From Deltaproteobacteria bacterium (GTDB taxonomy: Bacteria > Desulfobacterota > Desulfobacteria > Desulfobacterales > SURF-15), in assembly GCA_024644775.1 (NCBI GenBank), contig JAHEHB010000293.1, positions 1 to 7,065 of the forward strand: a stretch of 7,065 bases of DNA, in the 5' to 3' direction. Within the stretch, counting starts at the first letter, position 1; each line of letters opens with the position of its first letter. Position numbers and translations under genes: made by a program. The notes beneath the pieces were generated by a model, which was not told where the DNA came from, ran no database searches, and saw only the letters and a list, made by a program, of their open reading frames with translations. Below, in pieces: positions 6,919 to 7,065 of the stretch.

Positions 6919-6940
6919 GCTTAGTTGGCATGCCTTGGTG

Positions 6941-7065
6941 TCAATTCACCAACTCAATCTCACCAGGCCGCCAAGTTTTGTCGAACCAAGCCTCCGTCGG
7001 GCTATAAAGACGCAACAGGCAGAACCAACCTTTGTTGGGAACCGTTTGGAGCCAGTTCACTTCCT
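6941..7065 (-). CDS. DUF1254/DUF1214 domain protein, C-terminal end (5' end outside window)
   Basis: On the minus strand the frame is open from the window edge to TGA at 6943-6941. The last 40 residues begin EVNWLQTVPNKGWFCLLRLY and end SPTEAWFDKTWRPGEIELVN. This matches the typical end of DUF1214 domains in DUF1254/DUF1214 proteins: an NWL motif, then a PxxG-W/F-x-x-x-LRLY-x-P strand pair, then an aromatic-D-x-(T/S)W-x-P tail. Whole proteins are usually about 350-500 residues and often carry a signal peptide, but neither point can be checked here. The biochemical role of the family is not established. It is transcribed toward the ferritin-like gene. A small stem, ttggtg (6935-6940) with caccaa (6947-6952), brackets the stop codon. 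Confidence 0.8.
   Translation of the reverse strand, partial: EVNWLQTVPNKGWFCLLRLYSPTEAWFDKTWRPGEIELVN

Larger units (their letters stand above)
6326..6940. other. 615-base region without a convincing gene
   Basis: The space lies between the ferritin-like gene and the convergent minus-strand gene. Short open stretches exist on both strands, for example 6594-6731 plus (45 codons) and 6498-6680 minus, but none has a ribosome site or recognisable family motifs. The left part, about 6480-6620, is AT-rich; the right part, about 6850-6920, is GC-rich. It holds two inverted repeats, listed separately. It may be decayed coding DNA, but nothing can be identified. Confidence 0.6.

Noticed and set aside
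6851..6935. True integron attC site
   Set aside because: Stem size and bulges are suggestive, but the outer boxes (GCCAACTAAGC and ATTAGGG on the minus strand) do not fit RYYYAAC/GTTRRRY, and no integrase or cassette array is visible.
1..7065. CRISPR array, tRNA, rRNA or transposase
   Set aside because: I saw no regularly spaced direct repeats, no cloverleaf-type sequence, no rRNA-like stretch and no transposase motif.

Overview
The window looks like bacterial chromosome, probably from an anaerobic Gram-negative such as a Desulfobacteraceae-type Thermodesulfobacteriota. That guess rests on the mix of gene types (TRAP transporter, ferritin-like protein without cysteines, DUF1254-type protein) and moderate GC. 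No marker gene fixes the taxonomy.

Layout. (1) Bases 1-1975 hold the end of a TRAP transporter operon: the C-terminal two thirds of the large permease DctM, then a complete periplasmic binding protein DctP, closed by a clear rho-independent terminator. (2) Bases 2005-5470 hold a sugar-metabolism block in decay. A galM-like aldose 1-epimerase is broken by three single-base frame changes and one in-frame TAG. An intact 755-residue GH31 alpha-glycosidase follows. Overlapping its stop by ATGA is the first part of a DeoR-type regulator, cut off inside its helix-turn-helix. (3) Bases 5573-6325 hold a small membrane-anchored ORF, whose C-terminus becomes a peptidoglycan-binding-like motif only if one missing base is restored, and a 157-residue rubrerythrin/ferritin-like protein. 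(4) Bases 6326-6940 show no convincing gene but contain two notable inverted repeats. (5) The right edge holds the C-terminal 40 residues of a DUF1254/DUF1214 protein on the minus strand, converging on the rest.

How the parts fit. DctM and DctP are two parts of one secondary uptake system for an organic acid; the small DctQ subunit is presumably to the left. Epimerase, GH31 enzyme and DeoR regulator would form a small regulated alpha-glycoside utilisation operon (inference), but only the hydrolase is still intact, so the pathway looks partly dismantled. The ferritin-like protein fits oxidative-stress or iron handling in an anaerobe.

I see no convincing new multi-gene system. The main points of interest are the clustered gene decay around an intact GH31 gene with an unusual specificity loop, the hidden peptidoglycan-binding-like motif, and the long bulged inverted repeat between the convergent genes.
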